From Brachionus rotundiformis (taxonomy: Eukaryota > Rotifera > Eurotatoria > Ploima > Brachionidae): DNA of 64,000 nt. The stretch spans positions 79,978 through 143,977 of the forward strand of contig JAESIW010000207.1 in NCBI GenBank assembly GCA_016802295.1, read 5' to 3'. Position numbers and translations under genes: made by a program. Each line of letters opens with the position of its first letter. Position 1 is the first letter of the stretch. This document shows positions 10,918-20,909 of this stretch, in pieces. The notes beneath the pieces are model-generated. The model did not search any database. It was not told the origin of the DNA and saw nothing but the letters and a program-made list of their open reading frames with translations.

Positions 10918-11950
10918 ATTTCAAATTTCTTGAATCATTCTTCTTTAATAATAAAAAAATTATTTCAAATTTTAACTTAAAAAGACTTAATTTAAATTGT
11001 TTCCTTAACAAAATAAGATTATATTTTATTTTAAAGTCAAAAGTCTGAATTTTATCCTTCGCGGTTAAATTTCATTTCTCAGGGACTTACAAAACAGGTT
11101 TTTTTAAAAACCAAATTTTATAAAAATTAATTTTCGTAAAGATAACTTATTTTCTCAAAAATTATTTTTAAGTTTGATTACAAAATATGCTATCAGCTAT
11201 TAACAAGAGCCTAAATAGGCTAACAGGAACTAATATTTTTTTTCAATCTGGTCGGAAACGGCCCTTGCCAAAGAATAAATAAATATTTTTTTTAAATAGA
11301 ACTTAGTAGTAGTATATGAACTGAACTCGTATTCAAGCTCAAGTATAGTTTAGTAATGTTATATCAGTCTCTTCAAGACAAGACAAGATTAGCCTCTTCT
11401 AAATTATTTACAATTTTGAACATTTTGATAAGATCACCTATCTGTCATCTCATTTGAAGATAGGTCAGGTCCATTCTGTTTATCCATTCAGTTTAATGTC
11501 CTTAACTCAGAAACTAGTCAAGTCGCTCTTAATGTGCATTTTCCTACTCTATGTTTCTTTTACACAATATGGATACCATTAGCTGATGGCATATTGTACA
11601 TTTGGTCTAACAAGAGATTCTACAAAAGTGTACAGTTGTGTTTGATAAAGAATTTAAATGATTTTCTGATCAAATTCAGCATCTTATTCGCTTTAGCAGC
11701 ACCATGTCTAACTTAAACTTTTATATCATGCTTAATAAATATTATAAGATCCGAATCAAAATGTTTTAGCTAAAAGTTGTCGAGTAGACTTTTAAAATTA
11801 CTTTTTTTTTCGACTTTTGCTCAAGTCTGTTGAAGATAAAGCCTAAGCCAGTTTAAAGATACTTGGCCACATGATAATTAATTTTTTTTAAAAAATGTAT
11901 AAAATCAGAGAAATTAATAGAATTATTGATATATATTTATTCAATATTTT
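10918..11950 (+). repeat. Dispersed repeat DR2 (inverted partner of 27050-28092)
   Basis: This ~1-kb block matches the reverse complement of 27050-28092 along its whole length with scattered differences. Both ends are visible: AAATTTCTTGAATCATTCTT near 10925 and the CACATGATAATTA region near 11870. It contains a LINE reverse-transcriptase fragment on the minus strand. The partner lies 16 kb away in opposite orientation. Confidence 0.8.
11345..11712 (-). pseudogene. CR1-like LINE reverse transcriptase C-terminal relic
   Basis: The minus strand encodes the thumb/C-terminal region of a CR1/Jockey-type reverse transcriptase: the KANKMLNLIRKSFKFF-like helix, then the LVSEL and GDLIKMFKIVNNL-like segments. 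It is broken by several stops. It is the DR2 copy of the fragment at 27270-27640. The catalytic palm is absent. Confidence 0.65.
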
Positions 11951-12042
11951 GTAATATGAAAAACATTTATAACTGAGACTGACTTGAATTTATGGCATAA
12001 AGTCTGCCTAACAGATTTCACGCTCTTGTAGCGTTGCTTTAT

Positions 12043-12070
12043 ATTACTACTACTATTACTCCTACTACTA
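12043..12070. repeat. TAC/GTA trinucleotide tail, probable LINE 3' end
   Basis: TACTACTACTATTACTCCTA matches, as reverse complement, the GTAGTAGTAGTAGGAGTAGT run that ends the LINE at 33110-34385 and the one at 46225. The upstream ~60 bases also resemble that LINE's 3' end. It probably marks the 3' terminus of an old plus-strand LINE. Confidence 0.5.
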
Positions 12071-12099
12071 AAATTTGAATTAATTTAAGTGTAATTGAA

Positions 12100-12372
12100 T
12101 TGAAATTAAAACGGCTGAGCCAGCTTGGAGCCGGTTTTTAACTGAACTTATTTTTAAAATCGGCTTTAAAAACCAACTCCATTCATTAAAACAAATTTAA
12201 ACCGAATTGAAGCCGGTTTCATGGAGCTGGTCTACCAGCCCTAAAATCAGTCGATTGATCCAAGTTATTATAAAATAACTGCAGTAAAAATTTAGCCGTA
12301 GGCTTTGTATTTTAATTCATAAATCTTTAAATCCAATAATCTTTGGTAAGTAGAAAACAGGAAGTTCAGAAC
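12100..12372. repeat. GCCGGTTT-rich inverted/direct repeat and dispersed repeat DR3
   Basis: From 12112 to 12231 the word GCCGGTTT and its complement occur several times (GAGCCGGTTTTT, AATCGGCTTTAAAAACC, AAGCCGGTTTCATGG), a foldback-like arrangement. From 12265 to 12372 the sequence matches the reverse complement of 45830-45930, including AATCTTTGGTAAGTAGAAAA. That partner lies inside the TA-flanked element at 45212-46095, so this is probably a fragment of the same family. Confidence 0.5.
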
Positions 12373-12529
12373 ATAAAAAATATTAGTTTAGGTTGCTGTA
12401 ATTATATAATCAATGGCTACATCAAGTCTGCATCAAGCCAGACCAAATTGCTAATGCACAAGATGAAGAAAAGGCATCAATAGGGCCAGAAAATCTGGAA
12501 TTGGCATCAACTAGTCGAGATAGCGCTTC

Positions 12530-12850
12530 AACACAGGCCTCAGCCTGTCACCAACCATCCTAAAATTGTTCCTTGACTTGATCTCAGTGACATACTGCAC
12601 AAGTATAGGTTACAGGCCTCCGATTTCAGCTACAAGTCCATCTATTTTTGCTATCTTTATAAATCCATTAGATTCAAACTTTGCTGAAATATACCAATAT
12701 GACCTGAGATCAATCGAAAGTTGTTGAACAACTGGTCGAATTTGGGCAAATATTTACTCATTAGTTCCAAATTGAGCAAGGTCTAAAAGCACTCGTTTTT
12801 TTCCATTATCATCCTTATGATGGCTCTACATTCTTTTTCACTCTCAACCA
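12530..12850 (-). pseudogene. Unrecognised decayed coding fragment
   Basis: One minus-strand frame stays open over ~100 codons except for two stops. It includes KRVLLDLAQFGTNE, QIRPVVQQLSIDLRSYWY, FIKIAKIDGLVAEIGGL and VTEIKSRNNF. The codon use and composition are protein-like and unlike the flanks. I do not recognise the family. The adjoining plus-strand 12430-12560 also holds an open ~45-codon frame of unclear status. Confidence 0.4.
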
Positions 12851-12859
12851 GGTTAATAT

Positions 12860-13140
12860 TTTTATAATCAACAAAAAAAAATAAAATTTAAAAAACATCA
12901 TTTATTTATTATTTTAATTTATTTTTTAATCAATTTGAATTAAAATTTTAAAAAATTAAAGAAAATTGCAACAAAAAATCTACAATGACTATTATTATTA
13001 GAATGTACAATGATTATAAAGTGTAAAATGACTATTTTTGAAATTAATTATTGTTAAAAATATATGACGAAAATCTTAACAAAAAAATCATTTCATACTT
13101 AATGTTGAATGATTTACAATTTTTTGTAAATTATTAAATT
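12860..13140. other. Non-coding AT-rich stretch
   Basis: Only A/T runs and a loosely repeated TACAATGAYTAT-like word (12980-13035) are seen. Confidence 0.4.
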
Positions 13141-13144
13141 TTAT

Positions 13145-13480
13145 GACGAGTTAGTTAGTTAGTATGTGGAATGGAACATGCTTAGTTATAATTGACCCTT
13201 TTCTATCCTAGCGGATAATGGGGAGGTGCTCATCTCCTTTTCCAGTACCTTTTTTGGCATCGGCTCCGATCTGACACAGAGGTTGCTGCATCGAGTTAAT
13301 AATCAACACCGCAAATATTACCCAGTCGAAACCGATACCCCATTTTTAAATGAAAGGGGTTTAAAACATGCACCCCGTAATACAGAACCATTCGTAAGAT
13401 TTTCCTCCCCTTGCTGGGATCGAACCTTCGCCTCTCTACTTGAATGACTATCACGCAAATCTCTTATACTACCGTTTATA
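13145..13480 (-). mobile_element. tRNA-type SINE
   Basis: On the minus strand there is a perfect RNA polymerase III B box (GGTTCGATCCC, 13416-13426). A plausible A box (GGTAGTATAAGAG, 13461-13473) lies about 45 bases 5' of it, the normal spacing for a tRNA-derived head. The body follows with CTTACGAATGGTTCTGTATT and AACCCCTTT. The 3' end is a short CTAA tandem (13145-13162 as its complement), typical of a SINE tail. A related copy starts with the same B box at 37305 in plus orientation. SINEs carry no protein and borrow LINE machinery. No intact tRNA fold could be drawn, so it is not a tRNA gene. Confidence 0.75.
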
Positions 13481-13489
13481 AGAAATACT

Positions 13490-13930
13490 GATTTTTTTGC
13501 TCAAAAAATTTAAATGTGCAATTTGCATTGCATTTTAATAAACAAGTAACCACAATAATTCTGGACTGCGACATTCTAACAAGATTTTATATAATTTTCT
13601 TCTAATATTATGATCATTGAGCATCAACTCTTTATTCCATAAAAGGCGCAAGAACCTTCGATTTTAAAGAATGAATCTTTTGCCAATGGACGCATAAAAC
13701 CCAGTATGTATCTTTTATGTTCTTCATGCAATATTGTCCCTCTTAAATCTTGTAACTAGCCAAGACTTTTATGGTTTCTTTATTGTAAATTATTGACTTA
13801 ACCGTTCAGTTAAATTTTTTGAATCATTATATTAAAGAAAAATTGGTCATTAAAAAACAAAGTTAATAAAAGTTTGACTTAGCGAAAGACGTTGTTTGAA
13901 GTACTAAGGTTTGATCAGCCATAATTAGAA
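13490..13930. other. Non-coding stretch
   Basis: No gene or repeat was recognised. Confidence 0.4.
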
Positions 13931-13939
13931 AAGTGCTGA

Positions 13940-14325
13940 AGAAATAGAGCAAAATGATGATAAAAATGAAATTAATATTACTGAATTATTTTCTTTGAGT
14001 AACCAAGAAAGAAATTTTCAGCGTAATAATACATTTACAATTAATACTTCTTTGATTCATGGAGTAAATCAATTTTATTTTTCTCCGAAGAAGGACTTCA
14101 TCTGAAACTCTTAGTATCAATTTTTTCAGATTAATTCTTATTATTAAATTTATCCATCTTCAACTTATAGCTTTGATAATATTCAAAATTTTTTTAATTG
14201 CATTTCTACACCTGATACTACATCATTAATAGTAACTTATACTAATAAACGTTTTATTAAATTATTGATTGATTGTATTGATTTTACTCCTAACAGTAAT
14301 AAATATAAAATAAAATAAAAAATGA
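13940..14325 (+). pseudogene. Unrecognised decayed coding fragment
   Basis: A ~50-codon open frame (INITELFSLSNQERNFQRNN and on to QFYFSPKKDF) ends in a stop at about 14105. A second open stretch (SSTYSFDNIQNFFNC, then SLIVTYTNKRFIKLLIDCID) runs to about 14320. Composition is protein-like with S/N/F bias. No family is recognised. It lies next to a MULE fragment and is probably transposon-derived. Confidence 0.35.
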
Positions 14326-14369
14326 TAATTAAATAACCTTTGTCTTGAATGTTTTGTCTTGTCCGCATT

Positions 14370-14546
14370 GCTAATCAGTTGCTTGGTGGTGATAAAAATT
14401 CGGAAAAACATGAGCTGATCGTTATCTACAGCTTTCTCGAAACTTGGACAAAATGGTTTGTCATAATCGTCTGGAAGCTCCTTCCGATTTTGGTGCCATA
14501 GTTCAAGATCCCGAACGTTTATTTGTGCTGGACCGTAGTTATGTTT
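14370..14546 (-). pseudogene. MULE transposase N-terminal fragment
   Basis: The minus strand reads VRDLELWHQNRKELPDDYDK and then FFRIFITTKQLI. This lines up with the MULE at 50283-51041 (LNDLKQWCEQCNQVPDDENQ and VFRVFLTTKKLIQ). It is the region just before the first catalytic Asp. Nothing of the catalytic domain follows, so this is a ~59-codon orphan fragment. Confidence 0.6.
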
Positions 14547-14599
14547 ACGTATAATAGCCAGATAGTTACTAGTTTACTAGTTTTAGTAGGACTAAGTTT

Positions 14600-14765
14600 T
14601 TATTTGTGGTCAAAAGAAAACCAAATATTTTATTTGCTTTTTTTAACTTAAAGAAGCTGGAAACTTTCAGGAGGAACAACCAATGTTTTGCTAAATTTTT
14701 TACTAGTTTTGAAGAAGCTCCGATTGATTATGACAATTATGTAAAAAGTTATTTTTTCCAAATTT
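14600..14765. repeat. Dispersed repeat DR4 (copy at 19750-19925)
   Basis: The block GATTATGACAATTATGTAAA with the preceding TTGCTAAATTTTTTACTAGT matches 19830-19910 (GATAATGACAATTATGGGAA) in the same orientation. Function unknown. Confidence 0.45.
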
Positions 14766-14808
14766 TCACTCAAATGTAATTTTCTTATTAATATCTATTG
14801 TCCTGTTT

Positions 14809-15283
14809 TAAGCTAAAAAAACAAGGCCTACAAGTCTCAAAATTTAGCTTAAAATTTATATTTAATTTTAAATCCTAGACAAACTTTAAAAACGAAACAG
14901 CTCTTTATAATAATATGCTATGATTAATGAATAAAATACATTTGGCTATTTATAAGCTCAAATCTCAAATCTAATAAGTTTGGCTAATCTGGGAAAGACT
15001 TCTTAAATTATAACTTTAAGCCATCTGAACTTGCAATTCATTTTAATTCGCTAAAAATACAAATTGGCCAACTAGTTATAAGTCTCAAATTATGTATTTT
15101 AACGTTATCTCACACATTTTTTTATACAGTGAAATATTCTAGAACATTTTCTTAAAAAATCGTGCTTTTAGAATATGAGCCTTTCTTAAGCTAAGAGAGG
15201 ACTTACAAGTCTCAAAATTTAGCTTAAAATCTATATTTAATTTTAAATCCTGGACAAGCTTTGAAAGAAAAACAACTATTTAA
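14809..15283. repeat. Direct repeat, ~95-bp unit spaced 379 bp
   Basis: Positions 14809-14905 and 15188-15283 share CAAGTCTCAAAATTTAGC and the following TTATATTTAATTTTAAATCC. Each is followed by an AACAACT/CTTTATAA-like region. It could be an old LTR-like pair or a local tandem duplication. Confidence 0.5.
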
Positions 15284-15588
15284 GCTACTACTTTAGTTTA
15301 AATGTTACACTTGTTCAAAATGAGTTTGAAGTTAAATTAATAATAATCTAAGTTAATGAATAAATTTAAAACCAAAACAACTATTCAATATCTAAGTTAA
15401 ATGCACAAATTTCTATTAATAGTTTTTCTCTATAAAGCCAAAATACTTTTAATAGTTTTAATGTTTGACTTGACTTTAAAGATCGTTCATATCATTTAAG
15501 AGACAATAAGTTTAATTAAGAGCCACCAGTTAATTGAACCTTACTTATAAATGATCGATTTTAAATAATAATTTAGATTTAATTAAAA

Positions 15589-16650
15589 ATGGCAGCTAGA
15601 ACATTTTTAACAATGTTTAACGAAGCAAAAGAAAAAGAGCATTTTTTTTCGTTTAAAGATTTGATTTGCGCAGTCGGTTTTCTCACTCCGGACAAAAGAC
15701 TCAAAGCACCATTGAATTATTCACAGAGTTTAAGCGAGATTGTTGAAAATTCAAAAGAGTCTATTGTAAGAAATTTATGTTTAAACCCAACTTTGGAACA
15801 AATTCCTGCTTTCGAAACTAGTGTGTTGAAAGATTTAGTCACATTTTGCGTTAGCAAAGATTATTCTGAGAACGATTTGGCGCAGTGTCTATTTTTAATG
15901 CACGTTGGCAAAACAGACTGTAACAAATTGGACGAAAACAAAGCGTTCATCTTTTTTTGCAACTGCTTTGGAAATTTTCGTTCTATTGACACCCAATTCG
16001 ACATAACTCAAAACAAATTATTTGTCGAACTCAAATCCATTTTTTCCATTTTAATGAGCACTAAAGCGTTTACTGACGCTATAAACAAATCGATTGACAA
16101 GATAGTTGTTCCCAAAGCAAGCACTGGCCAATTCAACTTTCAAAATCTTAAACTGATTTTTTTTACTAGTAAATTTAGAACAATTTATGGCTATTCTGGA
16201 AAAGACAGATTATATGTCAACGTGGTCCCAATCTTTGAAAACTTGGAAAAACATGTTTTCGAAGAGCAAAAAAGACTAGTCATAAAATTGAACTTCATTC
16301 GTTTGATAGTGCATGAGGCATCACATGTTTTACTAAGATTCAAGCTTGATGATTTGAACCTGTCAAGTCCTTTTCTGGATGGCCAAATAAAAGAAGGAAA
16401 AGTTCTTAAAAACATAAAAGAATGCGGTTTCGAAACTGAAAAAGAGTTTTTCAAAGGTTGTGTTGATTGGGAAGCATCCATGGGTCGCAGTATAAATCTA
16501 AACTATTGCAAAGAATATCTGGATAAAATTCTAAATGGTGTTTTAGTTGATTTTGACATTTCACTTGCCAATGTCTTCAGTCTAAATATCGAAGACTTTC
16601 ACAGCTCCGGATTTAGCATCAGACTTGAACCAGATTTATACATGCTTTAA
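15589..16650 (+). CDS. Putative zinc metallopeptidase-like protein (HExxH, ExGxxxE)
   Basis: An intact, single-exon 353-aa protein. The start MAARTFL is the first ATG after stops in frame, and AATAAA follows the stop at about 16701. The central helix IRLIVHEASHVLLR carries HExxH at residues 242-246. About 30 residues later comes E278-C-G280-F-E-T-E284, an ExGxxxE pattern that in gluzincin-type peptidases can give the third zinc ligand. Helices and three Cys precede it; there is no signal peptide or membrane segment, so a cytoplasmic protein is inferred. The body is less A/T-rich than its surroundings and has no disruptions. It is flanked downstream by repeat DR1. I do not know a named family; the peptidase role is inferred from motifs only, and the motif could be structural. 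Confidence 0.75.
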   Translation: MAARTFLTMFNEAKEKEHFFSFKDLICAVGFLTPDKRLKAPLNYSQSLSEIVENSKESIVRNLCLNPTLEQIPAFETSVLKDLVTFCVSKDYSENDLAQCLFLMHVGKTDCNKLDENKAFIFFCNCFGNFRSIDTQFDITQNKLFVELKSIFSILMSTKAFTDAINKSIDKIVVPKASTGQFNFQNLKLIFFTSKFRTIYGYSGKDRLYVNVVPIFENLEKHVFEEQKRLVIKLNFIRLIVHEASHVLLRFKLDDLNLSSPFLDGQIKEGKVLKNIKECGFETEKEFFKGCVDWEASMGRSINLNYCKEYLDKILNGVLVDFDISLANVFSLNIEDFHSSGFSIRLEPDLYML

Positions 16651-16689
16651 CTTTTTCTTTTGTTACGTTCAAAAGCATTTAAACGTAAC

Positions 16690-17267
16690 ATTTTTGGTTA
16701 AATAAAATTATCAGCATATTTTTTTTTTGCTTTTTTCAAATAATAAGTCTCAACTTTAACTAAAAACCAAGTGAGCAGTATAATAGATAGAAATTTTTTT
16801 CTATAAAATTCACAAATTATGTTTGAAAATTTGAGATAGCCTTAAAAAGCTGTTCTTTACTAAATTAGTTGACGATAATACAATTACCATACTACAAACT
16901 TTTAGAAAGATAATTGTTGAATTGGCCGTGCGAGTGTTTTTTTCTTTATTTAAGTAGTTCTTAAATAAAATATAATAAACTTCTATTAAAAAATGCTTTA
17001 ATCATTAATAAAATTTAAACTTAGGCGTATGCGATAAATTTTCAACATTCATTTTGATTTTTGATAGCATTTAGATCCTTTAAAAGACATGTTGAACAAA
17101 TAATAATTTATGCTGTCAGTCATTTGTCAAGTCAAAGGTTCTCTGATGTCACGCATGGGTTCTTCGGATGATTAATTCATTCAAAAATTTTTAAGTGTTC
17201 CTTTCTTGAGCCAAACATTTTCAGTATAAATAATAGAAACTTTTCACATATTTGGGGAGATACTTCA
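16690..17267 (+). repeat. Dispersed repeat DR1, left part
   Basis: Matches the reverse complement of 8497-8970 (shared words include ATAAAATTATCAGCATATT and CCGTGCGAG). It starts just after the HExxH gene's poly-A signal and is interrupted at 17267 by the MULE insertion. Confidence 0.7.
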
Positions 17268-19039
17268 GGTGTCGGATCAAAATAAAAAGTGTCAAAACAA
17301 ACTAATTAAAATAGCAGTGTGTCAAAATAACAATTAGCAATAAAGCAAAGATATTAAATTAATCAAATAGCAAGTTCAAAAAAGCTTTATTAAAATAGTA
17401 AAAAAATAAAATAAATTAATCAATCAATTTTAGTTAATTGATTAAATGACCAATGACAAATTCTTTAAAAATTCTAATTTATTTTCCGGCTTGAAATTAG
17501 CAATTATTTTTTGCAATCTTTCGTCTTGTAAAATATAAAGTGGTTTTCTTTTACTAATTAGACCAGTTCTTAATTGAAAAATTTTATTTTCTATACGATT
17601 ATGTTCATTGATTAAATTAAAAATTAACAAATAAGGAAATGGATGCTTGCTCAACATTATTTGTAAGCAATCAGCCGTACGGCTATAAACGCTCCACAAC
17701 TTAATTGGGAAAAGTGGTTCAATCACATATTGTTCCAAATTATTATATCTACCTCTTTTAGAAAATCTTTCACCAACATATGATTTTTCAAAGTATTCAT
17801 AGAATAATTCTACACGACTGTCTTTGTACGCTGTTTTTTAAGTTCTTGAAAAGTAGTCATAACATCGTCAAGAGGCAAAAAACCAACATTTGAGCAAGTT
17901 TAAAACTCAATTTCAACTCTTTATTCGCTTTTGATTCAACTTGTAAGCCAAGTTCTTGAATTTTTGTCCTTATAGATTTACGAAAATGAAAAAAACAGCC
18001 ATACAAAATAGTGCCAGGAAACACTGATTTTACCGCGTTTATAAACACTTGCTCAAAGTCAATACTAATTGATTTTGGATAGATAATAATGTGTCGTCTG
18101 ATTTCAAGCAATAAATTTTCATAAATTGCTTGCGTCTTTCTTGGCAAAAAAGCAAATATCACTGGAACTGGGCTTGAATTAACAAGCGCATGAAATGTAT
18201 ACAATTGAGTAAACAGTTTAGGAGCAACTTTAAAAGTGCCATCGCAAAATATGTGGTTATTTTCAATTAACTTTAGGCTATTTTGAGTTGAAAAATAAAA
18301 CATCTGTCGACGTCTTGATTACCACTATCGTACAACAAAAACATTTGTTCTTTTTTTGTTATTTTTAACCAATCAGGTATATCAATCGACGCAAGGCTGA
18401 TATGTTCGGGCGGGAAATCTGGCCTCATTTTTTTCTTTTCTCTGTTAATTACTAATCGATCTGCTTCATATGACGGAAGCTTAGCCGCCAACTCTTCCTC
18501 AATAGCAAAATTACCAACATTATTCACTATCTTTCTAGGTGGTTCATCTGCCATTATTGCTTTTACTTTTATAGCTCTTCGACGCTCTTTTAAGAAAAGC
18601 TCATTTGACTCATCATCGGTTGACTCAAGATGATCCACGGCAGACTCCGACTGATAAAAAACATATTGTTCACCAATACATTTACCTTCTGTTTTTCAAG
18701 TCACTCTACATCCTGTCGATTTACATCTCCAACTAAATGGCGAGCTCTCTTTCTTGGTATTAGTTAAGCGAAAATAATGTCCTTTAAAATGTAATTGTGG
18801 TTGTCTTTTTTGCGACAACGTAATTTGAGCTTTATTCGGCTAAATTGAAATTTGAGAAAACAAATTTGTCAAATGATACATTTTTTTATTAATCAAATTT
18901 AAGTCCAATCATTCATACTAAAAAAATTAAGCTTTTATGTACATGTGTTATTTTGATAATTTTATTTTATTTTTCATGCTATTTTAACCCTGCTTTTATG
19001 ATATTTTTATTTTAATAATTGATATTCTAACATTGAGTC
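17268..19039 (-). mobile_element. MULE (Mutator-like element) with 9-bp target duplication
   Basis: GATACTTCA occurs at 17259-17267 and again at 19040-19048, flanking 1772 bp. The paralogous repeat copy at 8498-8506 has the site only once. A 9-bp duplication is the hallmark of Mutator-type transposition. The ends have weak, diverged inverted similarity rather than a clean TIR. Left 17280-17340 carries AAAATAAAAAG, TTAAAATAGCA and TCAAAATAACA, and the same three words occur in order in the reverse complement of 18940-19025. The element holds a decayed transposase on the minus strand and is immobile by itself. Confidence 0.8.
17442..18832 (-). pseudogene. MULE transposase with FLYWCH finger, decayed
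   Basis: Read on the minus strand from 18832, an N-terminal FLYWCH-type zinc finger (KGHYFRLTNTKK, FSWRCKSTGC) is cut by a TGA. An acidic linker (MDHLESTDDESNELF) and WLKITKKEQMFLLYDSGNQ follow. A frameshift near 18300 leads into the catalytic core: the first Asp in FCDGTFKVAPKLFTQLYTFH, the second in SIDFEQVFINAVKSVFPG, and the conserved GCFFHFRKSI. Near 17870 and 17740 the frame shifts again. The part with the catalytic Glu is partly deleted (IKLWSVYSRTADC compared with the intact copy at 56540). The C-terminus ends LEFLKNLSLVI. At least four lesions make this copy inactive. Confidence 0.8.
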
Positions 19040-19064
19040 GATACTTCAATAAATTGTTTTAACA

Positions 19065-19357
19065 ATAACTCTCCTTGTTGCATAATTGGTGATAGCGGAA
19101 AAGTTCGACATTAGTAGTGTTCTGTCAGTTTGAGGAGTGTTGTTGTGTAATTGATTGTGTTATTGGAATGGCAAGTTTTGGCTCTGAGAGTTTTACCATT
19201 TTTCAATGGAAAAGGTGAGGCTGAGAAATTTATCCAATATTACGAATTGGAAGCAGTGAAGAAAAATTGGAGCGCATGCGTGAAAGCTGGATTTATTTAT
19301 ATAATTCTTAAGCTCACATCTCAAATCCAGCATAAGTCATATGGTTTAGTCACATGA
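19065..19357 (+). pseudogene. Gag-like fragment (Ty3/gypsy type)
   Basis: An open frame (from a non-ATG position 19151) reads LPFFNGKGEAEKFIQYYELE and then AVKKNWSACVKAGF. This resembles the N-terminal part of Ty3/gypsy Gag, where a P-x-F-x-G-x-G-E-A--FI--YE--A pattern precedes a tryptophan. The ~290-bp block is absent from the DR1 copy at 8100-8970, so it is an insertion. The leader TTGCATAATTGGTGATAGCG could be the downstream edge of an LTR and primer-binding site. Only ~50 codons remain. The assignment is tentative. Confidence 0.45.
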
Positions 19358-20900
19358 TATGTCTACATGTAAGATCGAATTTAAATGATATAATTTCTGC
19401 AAAACAAAATATATTTCACAGACAATCTCATTTAAGAAATTGATTAAAAATAGGATAAAAATTAAAAGGCAGAATTGCATTTAGTTCAAAATGACTAAAA
19501 GGAATAGTTAGTGCCATTTTTATTTATTTAATTAACAAAAAATGATAGACATAATAACTAAACCTCAAAAAAAAAATTTGCTTTCAAAGTTTTTTTTAAG
19601 TTAATAGATCAAAATTATTTAAAAATTCTAATATTAAAAAAATTAATTTAAAATATTTTTTAATTAATTAAAACTAAGATATAAAAATTTTCAAAATTTA
19701 TGTAGATTTTTGAATTTTATTTGGTTAGCTTTTTTAAGTAAAAAAAGTAACCGAGGTTATGTTTAATTGTTAAAAATAAAAATCTAATTTTTGTAGACTC
19801 TTTTTTACTTAGGAAAACTGTTAACAAATTTTTTGCTAAATTGTTTTACTGGTGTTAAATAAGTTTCCATTGATAATGACAATTATGGGAAAAGTTATTT
19901 TTTCTAAATCTGCACAACAGACAAGTGCAACATATCACTAAATTTACAATCAAATTTAGTGCTCATATTAATTACTTTTTTGTTAATTATATTTTAATTA
20001 AGTTTAAATACGGTATTAAATACTGATAATATCAAAATTGAAACTGACTAATTTATAGATTAGATGATTTTTTTATATTTTTTCATCTTAAAACGATCTC
20101 TGCCTAAATATCATTATTTCCACTCAAGTCTATCTTGCTTTCACCCTACGCATGTCATATTCATTTCGATGAACTTTTACTTATATTATATTGATAAAAA
20201 AACTCAATCACTCTAAAATATTTTTCGCTTTCTGGGTAATGTATCCTGAGAATTGTTTTACGGTTCCAGTATGGAAGGTTTTTAAGACTCCTTATATCTA
20301 ACTCAGACACTCTCAAGCATTCACTTTCGTACATAAATATTAGTTTTATTATTTATTAATTCTAGATTTTTGTTTTTATTAGTAATTTGGTTAATAAAGA
20401 TTATACATCAATCTCCTTGAGGTAATTATCCTCATGACATAATCGGACTGATATGATTGTTTTTGACTCATAAAATTTATTTTTTAATTTTTTTTATATT
20501 TTTGAACTAAGGTCGTCACAAAATGGTCACCAAGATAATTTTTAAGGTCAAAAAATGGATGTATTTTTAAGTATAAAGAAATAAAAATAACTTAAGGGTA
20601 AATATAAAAAGTACTTTTTTAAAAATATTTAAAAAAAAAACAGTTAAATATGAAAAAAAAAACGATTTAATAAAATTTGAATTACTAATATTAAAAAAAA
20701 ATTAAAAAAAAAAGAAAAATTAAGAATTGATTAACTTTTTAAGATGAGAATTTTTTCATTTTACTAAAATATTTTTTTTCAAAAATTCTTATACAAAAAT
20801 TTATCATTATTCATTTTAAAGTATTTTGATCAGTTTTTAAGTTTTTTTTTTAATTTTAAGTTAAATAAGAGTCAGAAAAATTTCAATTAATTAATTAGCA
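19358..20900. other. Non-coding: DR1 right part with ~1-kb insertion
   Basis: 19358-19400 and 20417-20700 match the right part of the DR1 copy at 8100-8470 (shared word TCCTCATGACATAATC). 19400-20416 is absent from that copy and contains the DR4 repeat at 19750-19925. No gene was recognised. Confidence 0.5.
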
Positions 20901-20909
20901 AAAAAAACC

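Noticed and set aside
11534..11716. 60-aa ORF MHFPTLCFFYTIW... present twice (11534 plus, 27262 minus)
   Set aside because: The true coding strand is the opposite one (LINE RT relic); the duplication is repeat DR2.
13226..13447. 73-aa ORF across the SINE
   Set aside because: Pol III-type element; the frame is incidental.
13416..13473. Possible genuine tRNA gene
   Set aside because: B box is perfect, but no cloverleaf with paired acceptor stem could be formed, and a second diverged copy shows it is a SINE.
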